From: Patescibacteria group bacterium
GTDB taxonomy: Bacteria; Patescibacteriota; Gracilibacteria; UM-FILTER-43-11
Direction of reading: 5' to 3'
Length of the DNA stretch: 5,204 nt
Assembly (NCBI GenBank): GCA_029260955.1
Contig: JAJDCF010000103.1
Span: 1-5,204, forward strand
Shown: piece after piece, positions 1-5,045 of the stretch
How positions within the stretch are numbered: position 1 is the stretch's first letter
Layout of the letters: each line of letters opens with the position of its first letter
The notes under the pieces: model-generated
The model's input: only the letters and a program-made list of their open reading frames with translations
Told to the model about the DNA's origin: nothing
The model's database searches: none
Program-made: the position numbers and the translations under genes

Positions 1-1052
1 CCAAAAATACCCGTCTGTGCCCAAATGGTCAGAAGTGAGCTATCAGAACCACCAGAAGAGTGATCAGAAAGGAGGCCATGCCCGCGCGCGTTGATCTCAT
101 AGGAATAACGCCCGTAGCCTGCCCCAAGCAGTGGATAATCGGCAATAATCTCCGTCGCAAACTGCCAGGAGTAAACCCTTAGTTTAGCCGTGGGATCAAG
201 GGGTTTTTGAGAATCCAGGCCAATCAAACCCTTGGCGCTATCCACCGCCTCAATCGTACGTTCCTGCATGCGGGGCGAAACGGTAAAGGCCAGCGTCACT
301 ACAATTACAAGGGCCACCAACATTTTGCGCGAAGCAAAGAAGGTCAGAATGCCCAAAGCCGTAATCAACGCGAGGTAGCCACTGCGAGAAAATGTTAAAT
401 AGAGCGCCACGAGACCAATGGCCGAAATACCAAACAGTAAAGCTGCCATTCTTATATGTTTATTTCGCTTAAAGTAAAGCCCCAAAGCCAAAATCACCGG
501 CAAAACAAAGGCTAAATACCCGCCAATGAAGTTTGGGTCAAACCACGTGGAAAGAAGTCGACCGATATGTGGATCCCAGCCATCCAAATAAAGTCCTAAC
601 TCAAGAAAACTGGGGAAAAACTTCAATTGCAAAAATCCCAGTACCACAATCAAAACCATACTAAGGATCATCGTTCCAATAAGCAATTTGCGGAAAAACC
701 CTGTTTTATCGCGATCCACCATATCAAAGGCCATTCCCGCCACAATCACGTACATACCAAAGCGCCCCATTAGAATAAAGCCGGAAAGCATCTGTTTAAA
801 GTCAAAACGCAGCATATTCAAAAAGTAGGTTACTACCATTACAAAAAGGAAAATGGCAATAGCCTTACCAATCTTGCCAATACGGATTTGCCTGTCTGTA
901 ACCAGCTTATCCAACGTCCATAGCGGGAAAAGAATAAGAATAACGATGTCTGACGGCAGAAACTCAAACTTCCAAACAGGAATATGCCATAACTCCCCTG
1001 TTACGGGTGCCAAAAGGAGAAGGGCAAATAATGTATAAAGCAGTTTTTTCAT
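1..1052 (-). CDS. O-antigen ligase / Wzy-type polymerase family membrane protein, 3'-truncated by window edge
   Basis: Translating the minus strand from the ATG at 1052 gives 350 uninterrupted residues plus two bases of the next codon; the C-terminus lies beyond the left edge. The protein is polytopic: a hydrophobic N-terminus (about 4-16) and further hydrophobic segments near 35-46, 63-79, 91-109, 121-142, 174-194, 202-220, 224-240 and 243-257. A large polar loop, probably extracytoplasmic, starts near 260. Landmarks of the Wzy_C/O-antigen ligase family are visible: GRLLSTWFDPNFIGGYLA (163-180), the TFSRSGYLAL segment (220-229), an arginine followed by DYPLLGAGYGRY (292, 305-316), and DHSSGGSDSSLLTIWAQTGI (330-349), which resembles the family's His-containing segment before a Gly-rich turn. 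Known members join or polymerise undecaprenyl-linked glycans at the outer face of the inner membrane. Whether this one is a ligase, a polymerase or a protein O-oligosaccharyltransferase cannot be told. It is transcribed divergently from the methyltransferase at 1230 and its start fits a leaderless mRNA. Confidence 0.85.
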   Translation of the reverse strand, partial: MKKLLYTLFALLLLAPVTGELWHIPVWKFEFLPSDIVILILFPLWTLDKLVTDRQIRIGKIGKAIAIFLFVMVVTYFLNMLRFDFKQMLSGFILMGRFGMYVIVAGMAFDMVDRDKTGFFRKLLIGTMILSMVLIVVLGFLQLKFFPSFLELGLYLDGWDPHIGRLLSTWFDPNFIGGYLAFVLPVILALGLYFKRNKHIRMAALLFGISAIGLVALYLTFSRSGYLALITALGILTFFASRKMLVALVIVVTLAFTVSPRMQERTIEAVDSAKGLIGLDSQKPLDPTAKLRVYSWQFATEIIADYPLLGAGYGRYSYEINARGHGLLSDHSSGGSDSSLLTIWAQTGIF

Positions 1053-1059
1053 TGAAATT

Positions 1060-1087
1060 AGTATATCAATTTAGCACACCCCACCAA
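1060..1087 (-). promoter_or_regulatory. Extended -10 promoter of the O-antigen ligase-like gene, probably leaderless
   Basis: On the minus strand TTGATATACT (1069-1060) contains TGnTATACT, an extended -10. A weak -35, TTGGTG (1087-1082), lies 16 nt upstream. The -10 ends 7 nt before the ATG at 1052, so transcription would start at or next to the A of the start codon. No Shine-Dalgarno sequence is present. The start site is inferred from spacing only. Confidence 0.6.
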
Positions 1088-1103
1088 TACCCGAAATAGG
1101 CCA

Positions 1104-1173
1104 TGTATTCTGATGCACCAGGTTTGTGCAAGATCTGTGCAAACTTTGTGCAAGATCTGTGCATCAAAATACA
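1104..1173. repeat. Inverted repeat enclosing four helically phased TGTGCA motifs
   Basis: TGTGCA occurs at 1125-1130, 1136-1141, 1147-1152 and 1158-1163, exactly 11 bp apart, about one helical turn. The array can also be described as two perfect copies of a 19-mer, TTTGTGCAAGATCTGTGCA (1123-1141 and 1145-1163), with a 22-bp period. It is framed by inverted arms of 14 bp (TGTATTCTGATGCA at 1104-1117 and TGCATCAAAATACA at 1160-1173) with one mismatch. The element lies between the two divergent promoters, which suggests an operator for a protein binding cooperatively on one face of the DNA. An RNA hairpin or a neutral tandem repeat are alternatives. The downstream reading frame stays open through the array (an ATG at 1113), but nothing supports translation there. 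Confidence 0.8.
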
Positions 1174-1212
1174 CTACCCCAAAAAGGATACCCTACCCCC
1201 TATGGAATAAGT

Positions 1213-1222
1213 TTGATATAGT
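1213..1222 (+). promoter_or_regulatory. Extended -10 promoter of the rRNA methyltransferase gene, probably leaderless
   Basis: TTGATATAGT contains TGnTATAGT, an extended -10, and ends 7 nt before the ATG at 1230, the same geometry as the divergent gene. No recognisable -35 is present; the upstream stretch is C-rich. No Shine-Dalgarno sequence precedes the ATG. The position supports 1230 as the true start and a leaderless transcript. Confidence 0.55.
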
Positions 1223-1229
1223 TGGATCC

Positions 1230-1958
1230 ATGAATATTGAGCAAGAAAAATGCCAGGCAGAACTTGATGAAAATGGCTTAATTCCAAGGAAATACTACGG
1301 ACAAGTCTTCACAACAGACCCCACTGTGATCAAAAGATTTATTCAAACTGTCCAACATGCACACAAAAAGGGTACAAAGGTTGTCGAAGTTGGTGGAGGT
1401 TTGGGCTACATAACGAGCGAATTGGCAAAATCCTTTGATAATGTTGATGTAGTAGAGTTTGATGAGCAGATGTTTGATGTTTTGAACACAAAATTTGCAC
1501 ACGAATCCAGTATTCGGCTTATTAAAGGCGATATCCTGGACTACGAAATTCCACAAAAACCCTACATGCTCGTAGGCAACATCCCCTTCCATATTTCTGG
1601 CCGACTTTACCGAAAATTCATGTCAGAAATCGATCACAAACCATACGCCATGGTCTTCATCACCGATAAACAATATGCCTCAACTTTGATGGGCCAACCA
1701 CCTCGCGCCTACCGCGTCTCACTCCAAGCCCAAAGTTATGGCGATATCGAAATAGTAGCCGACGTGCCCGCCACCTCGGTTTACCCGGAACCCAAAGTAA
1801 CGAGCTGTATCATGAAAATAACCGAAAATGATACCCAGCTACCCAAAAACTTCTGGAACGTCGTAAACGAGCACTGGGAGAACTTTCCCACCAAAGAAGT
1901 GGAAAGCCCTAAAGCCATGGGCTTAAAGAAGTGGATCGAACTCTGCAAGAAGACTTAG
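1230..1958 (+). CDS. rRNA adenine N6-methyltransferase, KsgA/Erm superfamily
   Basis: This 242-residue protein is a SAM-dependent Rossmann-fold enzyme. Visible motifs are the N-terminal YGQVFTTDP (23-31, the counterpart of GQNFL in KsgA), the SAM loop VVEVGGGLGYIT (51-62), an acidic residue E77 after strand 2, GDILD (100-104), and the catalytic VGNIPFHIS (115-123). The family pattern continues with RAYRVSLQAQSYGDIEIVADVP (about 159-180; RVSLQAQ region) and YPEPKVTSCIMKI (185-197). Known members dimethylate either the two adenines near the 16S 3' end (KsgA) or a 23S adenine in the peptide tunnel (Erm, giving macrolide resistance). The NIPF catalytic motif is more Erm-like than the NLPY usual in KsgA, and only about 45 residues follow the core, so the C-terminal helical domain is shorter than usual. 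Which rRNA it modifies is open. An in-frame ATG at 1113 would add 39 residues encoded by the repeat array; I prefer 1230 because of the promoter spacing and family length. Confidence 0.85.
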   Translation: MNIEQEKCQAELDENGLIPRKYYGQVFTTDPTVIKRFIQTVQHAHKKGTKVVEVGGGLGYITSELAKSFDNVDVVEFDEQMFDVLNTKFAHESSIRLIKGDILDYEIPQKPYMLVGNIPFHISGRLYRKFMSEIDHKPYAMVFITDKQYASTLMGQPPRAYRVSLQAQSYGDIEIVADVPATSVYPEPKVTSCIMKITENDTQLPKNFWNVVNEHWENFPTKEVESPKAMGLKKWIELCKKT

Positions 1959-1960
1959 TT

Positions 1961-2566
1961 TTACCTGTAGGGATGCGACTGCCTCCTATCCCCTTCAGTA
2001 ACACGAGTAGACGCCTGCAAAACCGCAAGGCCCAATGGAGTCAAACGATACAGATATCGCCCGCTCTTAGGTGTTATTGAGGTAACGCTGATAGGCATCC
2101 TTCCTAAAGCTTCTATAAGCCCTGCTTCACGGAGTTCATCAAGCTTCACATCTCGCAAAAACGTAGCACCCAAATTTTTTCGAAGATCTTCCAGTAAAAA
2201 ATAGGGCTCACCCTCCGCAAAGGCCAGTATGCGCAAATGAGCTCGCGAAATATTCAATTTTGAACTGCGAGAAGGAGCGGTCAAGCAATCTTCAGACCTA
2301 GCGTTAATCACCTCGGCTATACGAACATGATACTCTCTGACTAAAGTATTCTCATCATTGCAGAGCAATACATTACCGTCTCCCTCAATTATTGCCAAAG
2401 AATACGGGGTGCCACAATCCTCAACTTCGGGGTAATTTGCAGGTAACACAGCAGGAAAAACAAAACCCCCTAGCCCCCTGCGCTCAACCCGAAAACCAGC
2501 GTCCGTCAAAACTCGGGCCGCTTCATCACCATCTTCAAACACTATATCGTCAATTCGTCTTTTCAT
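1961..2566 (-). CDS. Unrecognised protein with C-terminal winged-helix domain (possible regulator)
   Basis: I do not recognise this 201-residue protein as a named family. It appears soluble, with no signal peptide or membrane segment. Residues 1-90 look like a small alpha/beta domain with acidic patches and a Gly-rich strand (GLGGFVFPAVLP, 31-42). Residues about 107-187 look like a winged helix: a helix starting SRAHLRILAFAEG, a second, LLEDLRKNL, a recognition-like helix DVKLDELREAGLIEAL (139-154), and a beta wing ending RYLYRLTPLGLAVL (170-183). The last motif is typical of PadR- or MarR-like proteins. The tail is basic. DNA binding is inferred; the ligand or target is unknown. The gene is monocistronic and converges on the methyltransferase with only 2 nt between stop codons, leaving no room for a terminator between them. 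A near-consensus promoter lies just upstream. Only a weak GAG eight bases before the ATG could act as a ribosome binding site. Confidence 0.75.
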   Translation of the reverse strand: MKRRIDDIVFEDGDEAARVLTDAGFRVERRGLGGFVFPAVLPANYPEVEDCGTPYSLAIIEGDGNVLLCNDENTLVREYHVRIAEVINARSEDCLTAPSRSSKLNISRAHLRILAFAEGEPYFLLEDLRKNLGATFLRDVKLDELREAGLIEALGRMPISVTSITPKSGRYLYRLTPLGLAVLQASTRVTEGDRRQSHPYR

Positions 2567-2589
2567 AGGAATAACTCAAACTGGCGATC

Positions 2590-2617
2590 ATTATAAAACT
2601 GCAATCACAATTGTCAA
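2590..2617 (-). promoter_or_regulatory. Consensus sigma-70-type promoter of the winged-helix gene
   Basis: On the minus strand TTGACA (2617-2612) and TATAAT (2595-2590) are separated by 16 nt; both hexamers match the consensus perfectly. The predicted start is near 2583, giving a leader of about 17 nt before the ATG at 2566. It is the best promoter match in the window. Confidence 0.8.
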
Positions 2618-2639
2618 GCTATGTAACGCAAATAAAATA

Positions 2640-2750
2640 ACCGAGTGACGAGATTCTGAGCGCGCGTAGCAAGACCCTGAGTGGACATGTGCCATGAAGG
2701 AAGCTTGCGAGCCTAAGCGAAGAAGTGAGAAGTGAGTTCAGATATTTTGA
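2640..2750. other. GC-rich, purine-rich intergenic island without a gene
   Basis: Between AT-rich flanks lies a stretch of GAG-, GTGAG- and GCGAG-type words (for example GCTTGCGAGCCTAAGCG at 2703-2719 and GAAGTGAGAAGTGAG at 2721-2735). The only ATG-initiated plus-strand frame seen (2694) stops after 13 codons. I see no tRNA fold. A similar word composition occurs beside the rRNA operon (about 4707-4766). It may be a dispersed intergenic repeat or a gene remnant. Confidence 0.4.
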
Positions 2751-2755
2751 AAGTA

Positions 2756-2780
2756 CTGAAAACTTTTTTAAAGTTGTCAG
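2756..2780 (-). terminator. ssb: Weak hairpin at the ssb stop codon
   Basis: On the minus strand CTGA/TCAG and AACTTT/AAAGTT stems, separated by one mismatch, enclose a 3-nt AAA loop and overlap the ssb stop codon. The sequence after it is not a clean T-tract, so intrinsic termination is doubtful. It may instead protect the mRNA 3' end. Confidence 0.3.
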
Positions 2781-3634
2781 AAAGGCAAGTCTTCGGGCTT
2801 AACATCTGATTCATACTTCACCGCCGGTACAGCACCAGCAGGGTTCTCTGGAACAGCAGCAGGCTCTGCTGCTTTAGCCTGTGGCTCAGAAACATTCACA
2901 CTTGTACTAACAGATGGTGTGCCAATTTCCATATTCGGAACTCCAAGAGCTAACGCGCTTTCTGAAATAATTTCAGTAGTATATCGCTTATTGCCATCAG
3001 GAGTCTCCCAGCTGCGGGTCTGCAAACGACCACGAATATAGACTTTTCGACCTTTCCTAAAGCCTTCAGCCATACTTTTGGCAAGTTCATCCCAAGCAAC
3101 AATATTGTGGAATTCTGTTCTTTCCTGAGTTTCTCCTGCTCGATCTTTCCAGCTAAAGTTAGTGGCCACACCAAAACTTACTACGCTATTGCCGTTGGGC
3201 GTCTGCCTAAGCTCAGGGTCGCGAGTTACATTACCGACAACCTCAGCCTGATTGAGCGCTCCACCAACCTTAGAACCCTCGGCAAGAGGCGCATTGGGGT
3301 TTTTAGGATCCAAAAGAATCATTTCATCCGCCGTAATGCGAGTTTTGTAACGCTTCTGGCCTGACTGTTGGTCCTCCCATTCATCTGTTTGAATACGACC
3401 GGAAATAAAGACCTGACTCCCCTTCTTGAGGAATCGCTGAGAAATATCTGCCAAGCCCCTCCAAACCACCACGTTGTGATAGCTAGAAGAAACCTGTGTT
3501 TGGCCGCTTCCAGTGGTGAAAGTAGCCTTAGTAACAATGTTAAGATCCCCTACCGACTGCCCGGAAGGCGTCTGGCGAATTTGTGGATCCTCTGTTAAAT
3601 GCCCGATGATCTGGGCCCGATTGAGTGCATACAT
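2777..3634 (-). CDS. ssb: Single-stranded DNA-binding protein with two tandem OB folds
   Basis: This 285-residue protein binds single-stranded DNA in replication, recombination and repair. It contains two SSB-type OB folds in one chain. OB1 (about 1-108) begins MYALNRAQIIGHLTEDPQIR and has SYHNVVVWRGLADISQRFLKKG (start at 51) and VFISGRIQTDEW (75-86). OB2 (about 126-232) repeats the order: LNQAEVVGNVTRDPELRQTPNG (start at 127), TEFHNIVAWDELAKSMAEGF (173-192) and VYIRGRLQTRSW (198-209). An Ala/Pro-rich disordered linker follows and ends in PEDLPF, the acidic partner-binding tip typical of SSB. Single-OB SSBs are usually 150-180 residues and form tetramers; two-OB SSBs, as in Deinococcus-Thermus, form dimers. 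The frame is open to 3805, but 3634 is chosen because the family N-terminus begins exactly there. It has no Shine-Dalgarno sequence. It is not flanked by rpsF or rpsR and appears monocistronic. TGA serves as stop. Confidence 0.95.
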   Translation of the reverse strand: MYALNRAQIIGHLTEDPQIRQTPSGQSVGDLNIVTKATFTTGSGQTQVSSSYHNVVVWRGLADISQRFLKKGSQVFISGRIQTDEWEDQQSGQKRYKTRITADEMILLDPKNPNAPLAEGSKVGGALNQAEVVGNVTRDPELRQTPNGNSVVSFGVATNFSWKDRAGETQERTEFHNIVAWDELAKSMAEGFRKGRKVYIRGRLQTRSWETPDGNKRYTTEIISESALALGVPNMEIGTPSVSTSVNVSEPQAKAAEPAAVPENPAGAVPAVKYESDVKPEDLPF

Positions 3635-3667
3635 AATCGTTGGGTTAATTAGGATAATGTAAATACA

Positions 3668-3695
3668 ACTATACCCGCCCCACTTTTTTTTACAA
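3668..3695 (-). promoter_or_regulatory. ssb: Candidate ssb promoter
   Basis: On the minus strand TTGTAA (3695-3690) and TATAGT (3673-3668) are separated by 16 nt. The predicted start near 3661 gives a leader of about 27 nt to the ATG at 3634. The match is fair, and the region is AT-rich enough for chance hits. Confidence 0.45.
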
Positions 3696-3727
3696 TTGAC
3701 GCACAACGAAATATTGTGTTTACTTAT

Positions 3728-3756
3728 TTGACATATATAACTAATTATGTTATTAT
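3728..3756 (+). promoter_or_regulatory. Strong sigma-70-type promoter reading toward the PrsW-like gene
   Basis: TTGACA (3728-3733), a 17-nt spacer and TATTAT (3751-3756) form a near-consensus promoter. Transcription would start near 3763 and run through about 150 nt of leader before the ATG at 3914. It is divergent from the ssb promoter, with 32 nt between the two -35 hexamers. Confidence 0.7.
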
Positions 3757-3762
3757 GTATTA

Positions 3763-3913
3763 AGCAAGGAAGCGAAAACACATATACAAAGTCGTAAAAA
3801 TACAATTCTATATGACTGCTTTCCTACCTTGTAAAAGGAAAAAGGGGCTTATTTTATTTCTTAACATCATATAAACACCAAAGGTTTTACAAAAATAAAA
3901 AACCAAACCCTAC
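3763..3913 (+). promoter_or_regulatory. Long structured 5' leader of the PrsW-like gene
   Basis: The predicted leader can form two mutually exclusive folds. In one, CAAGGAAGC (3765-3773) pairs with GCTT (3818-3821) and CCTTG (3827-3831), with a 5-nt bulge. In the other, TTTCCT (3820-3825) pairs with AGGAAA (3836-3841). A further stem, GGTTTT (3883-3888) with AAAACC (3899-3904), lies just before the ATG. There is no Shine-Dalgarno sequence. A 20-codon frame (3812-3874) lies within it but has no initiation signal. It matches no riboswitch class I know, and regulation is only inferred. Confidence 0.35.
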
Positions 3914-4576
3914 ATGTCACAAATCTTGCTTTTTCTAATCTTCTCGGGACTAATCATCATTGCCCTTATTGCGGCAGATTATTTCAAGAAAACAAGCTTT
4001 AAATCACTGGTTGGACTATTCCTATTTGGGATACTCATTTCAATCCCCTTCATCATGGTGGAATTCATGGGAGGGCAATTGAAATATTACTTCGTAATCC
4101 TTGCCTTTATAGCCATTGAGCTGGGCATTATATTTTCTGAGCATCGCGTTAAATTCTTTCACGATCTCATCCACCACAATATAAAGGAACTTCGTTTTAT
4201 GAGCTTCCTTTTGATCGGACTAGGTTTCACTTATTCCGAGATATCGTTCACGATTCTACATCACCACGGACCAATCGATGCACTGGTTAGCACATTGCCA
4301 TTTAAAACCGTGTTTTCTCTATTAACACACACGGTTTTAGCTTCGGCAGCTAGTATTACTCATATTGGAAGACTTTTTTCCAAAACAATCTACGAGACCG
4401 TAATCAAACTTGTGAGTTATTACTCTCGTATTGTTATGATCAGTGTTTCACATTTCCTTTACGTACTATCGAATGAGCAAAACCTAAAGATACTCATCGG
4501 TGTATTACTTGGTGCAAGTCTCCTGGCCTTTATTTACCTAAAAAAGAAGATCGACACCAGACCGGAGACCATCTAA
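3914..4576 (+). CDS. Polytopic membrane protein, probable divergent PrsW-family intramembrane protease
   Basis: This 220-residue protein has about seven hydrophobic segments: 3-22, 30-50, 58-75, 94-115, 128-150, 164-186 and 191-209, followed by a lysine-rich cytoplasmic-looking tail. Several polar residues buried in these segments match the PrsW family order: FIAIELGII (65-73) for the first glutamate motif, GLGFTYSEISF (102-112) for the GxGFxxxEN motif, LLTHTVLASAASI (136-148) for the histidine helix, and ISVSHFLYVLSN (176-187) for the final histidine helix. Known PrsW proteins cleave membrane substrates such as anti-sigma factors. This protein keeps one glutamate where the usual motif has two plus a lysine (EExxK), so catalysis is uncertain. 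A His-rich loop (HHHG, 116-119) is also present. The start at 3914 is the first ATG of the frame and opens directly into the first membrane segment. It is monocistronic, with a long leader upstream and a bidirectional terminator 17 nt after the stop codon. An unrelated polytopic protein remains possible. Confidence 0.6.
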   Translation: MSQILLFLIFSGLIIIALIAADYFKKTSFKSLVGLFLFGILISIPFIMVEFMGGQLKYYFVILAFIAIELGIIFSEHRVKFFHDLIHHNIKELRFMSFLLIGLGFTYSEISFTILHHHGPIDALVSTLPFKTVFSLLTHTVLASAASITHIGRLFSKTIYETVIKLVSYYSRIVMISVSHFLYVLSNEQNLKILIGVLLGASLLAFIYLKKKIDTRPETI

Positions 4577-4593
4577 ATTTACCCTTTAACCTT

Positions 4594-4629
4594 AAAAAAC
4601 CCGTCCGGTTCTGCCGTGGCGGGTTTTTT
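4594..4629. terminator. Bidirectional intrinsic terminator
   Basis: AAAAAACCCG (4594-4603) and CGGGTTTTTT (4620-4629) form a perfect 10-bp inverted repeat with a GC core, extendable inward by two pairs. Read on the plus strand it ends the PrsW-like transcript, and on the minus strand the rRNA transcript, each with a T-run after the GC stem. It sits 17 nt after the stop codon at 4576. Confidence 0.9.
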
Positions 4630-4723
4630 GAATGATTGTATTACTCCCGGCGCCAAGCTTATTGCTTGCTGGGCTTCGCAATGTAGTACCCTAAAGGCAA
4701 TCAGGAGGGCGAGCGACCATGGT

Positions 4724-4741
4724 GTCCCGCCTTGGCGGGAC
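4724..4741. repeat. Perfect GC hairpin with 4-nt loop
   Basis: GTCCCGC (4724-4730) and GCGGGAC (4735-4741) form a perfect 7-bp stem closed by CTTG on the plus strand (CAAG on the minus strand). GAGCGA lies on either side as a direct repeat. There is no T-tract, so it is not a terminator; it may be an RNA-processing stem or a REP-like unit. Confidence 0.7.
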
Positions 4742-4772
4742 GAGCGAGCCCGGATGTTAGTGAGCTTTCTCG

Positions 4773-4818
4773 GTGGGAAAAGCGAACGTGCCTGAAGGGC
4801 ACTACCTGCGAAACCCAC
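4773..4818. repeat. Two-stem hairpin in the rRNA trailer
   Basis: GTGGG (4773-4777) pairs with CCCAC (4814-4818), and inside it GTGCC (4788-4792) pairs with GGCAC (4798-4802) around a 5-nt loop. Between the stems is a large internal loop (10 and 11 nt) carrying GCGAA on both sides of the plus strand. It lies about 20 nt from the 5S gene. Confidence 0.5.
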
Positions 4819-4830
4819 ATATACAAAATA

Positions 4831-4964
4831 AGCACATTATCTTGGCGTCGGCCTACTCTTCCAGGACTAAAGTCCAAGTACCATCGGCGATGACGGGCTT
4901 AACTGCTGTGTTCGGGATGGGAACAGGTGTACCCCCGACTCTAAAAACACCAAGATAGTGTGCT
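4831..4964 (-). other. 5S precursor stem
   Basis: The pairing of the 5S ends continues outward: AGCACATTATCTTGGCG (4831-4847) is complementary to CACCAAGATAGTGTGCT (4948-4964) with a few non-canonical positions, extending helix I well beyond the mature ends. Such a stem is a typical maturation substrate; the nuclease is unknown. Confidence 0.65.
4840..4955 (-). rRNA. rrf: 5S ribosomal RNA
   Basis: On the minus strand the sequence reads through canonical 5S landmarks: the helix I strand CTTGGTG, loop B/C region CCATCCCGAACACAGCAGTT with AAGCC following, CGCCGATGGTA, GAGAGTAGG-like GAAGAGTAGG, and the closing CGCCAAG. Length is about 116 nt, usual for bacterial 5S. It is the last gene of the rRNA operon, about 145 nt after the 23S 3' end. 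End positions may be off by a few bases. Confidence 0.96.
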
Positions 4965-4991
4965 CATTTTCAAATAACAAATGTAATCTGT

Positions 4992-5008
4992 GTTCCGTCT
5001 AGCGGAAC
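4992..5008 (-). other. Hairpin in the 23S-5S spacer
   Basis: GTTCCG (4992-4997) and CGGAAC (5003-5008) form a perfect 6-bp stem with a 5-nt loop in the spacer between 23S and 5S. No T-tract follows on the minus strand, so transcription should continue to 5S. It is probably a maturation or anti-termination structure. Confidence 0.5.
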
Positions 5009-5045
5009 TAAAATCTATTAAAATTAATTACTAGTCGATCGTAGT

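Larger units (their letters stand above)
4630..4837 (-). other. Structured rRNA operon trailer, no convincing gene
   Basis: This segment lies between the 5S gene and the terminator and would be the 3' trailer of the rRNA transcript. It holds several stems: CAAGC/GCTTG (4654-4668) inside GTATTAC/GTAGTAC (4638-4689), the hairpins at 4724-4741 and 4773-4818, and GAGCGA words at 4710-4715 and 4742-4747. I checked for tRNA and found no T-arm or acceptor pairing. A minus-strand frame starting with GTG (4818-4579) runs through the terminator and is judged spurious. Confidence 0.45.

Noticed and set aside
1104..1173. CRISPR array or plasmid-type iteron origin
   Set aside because: The repeats are only 11 or 22 bp apart with no unique spacers, and there is no replication initiator gene or AT-rich origin structure beside them.
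1113..1229. 39-residue N-terminal extension of the methyltransferase from the ATG at 1113
   Set aside because: It is encoded by the repeat array, adds nothing resembling family sequence, and the extended -10 at 1213-1222 lies downstream of it.
3635..3805. 57-residue N-terminal extension of SSB
   Set aside because: SSB family similarity begins exactly at the ATG at 3634, and the extension runs through the AT-rich divergent promoter region.
3812..3874. 20-codon frame in the leader of the PrsW-like gene, possible leader peptide
   Set aside because: It has no ribosome binding site and no regulatory codon run; most likely chance.
4724..4741. rRNA operon terminator
   Set aside because: No T-run follows on either strand; the real terminator is at 4594-4629.
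4579..4818. 79-codon minus-strand frame starting with GTG
   Set aside because: It lies wholly within the rRNA trailer, spans the terminator hairpin, starts inside another hairpin and has no recognisable domain.
4630..4837. tRNA gene downstream of 5S
   Set aside because: No acceptor stem, T-arm or anticodon arm could be assembled on either strand.
4773..4958. 61-codon plus-strand frame starting with GTG
   Set aside because: It runs antisense through the 5S gene.
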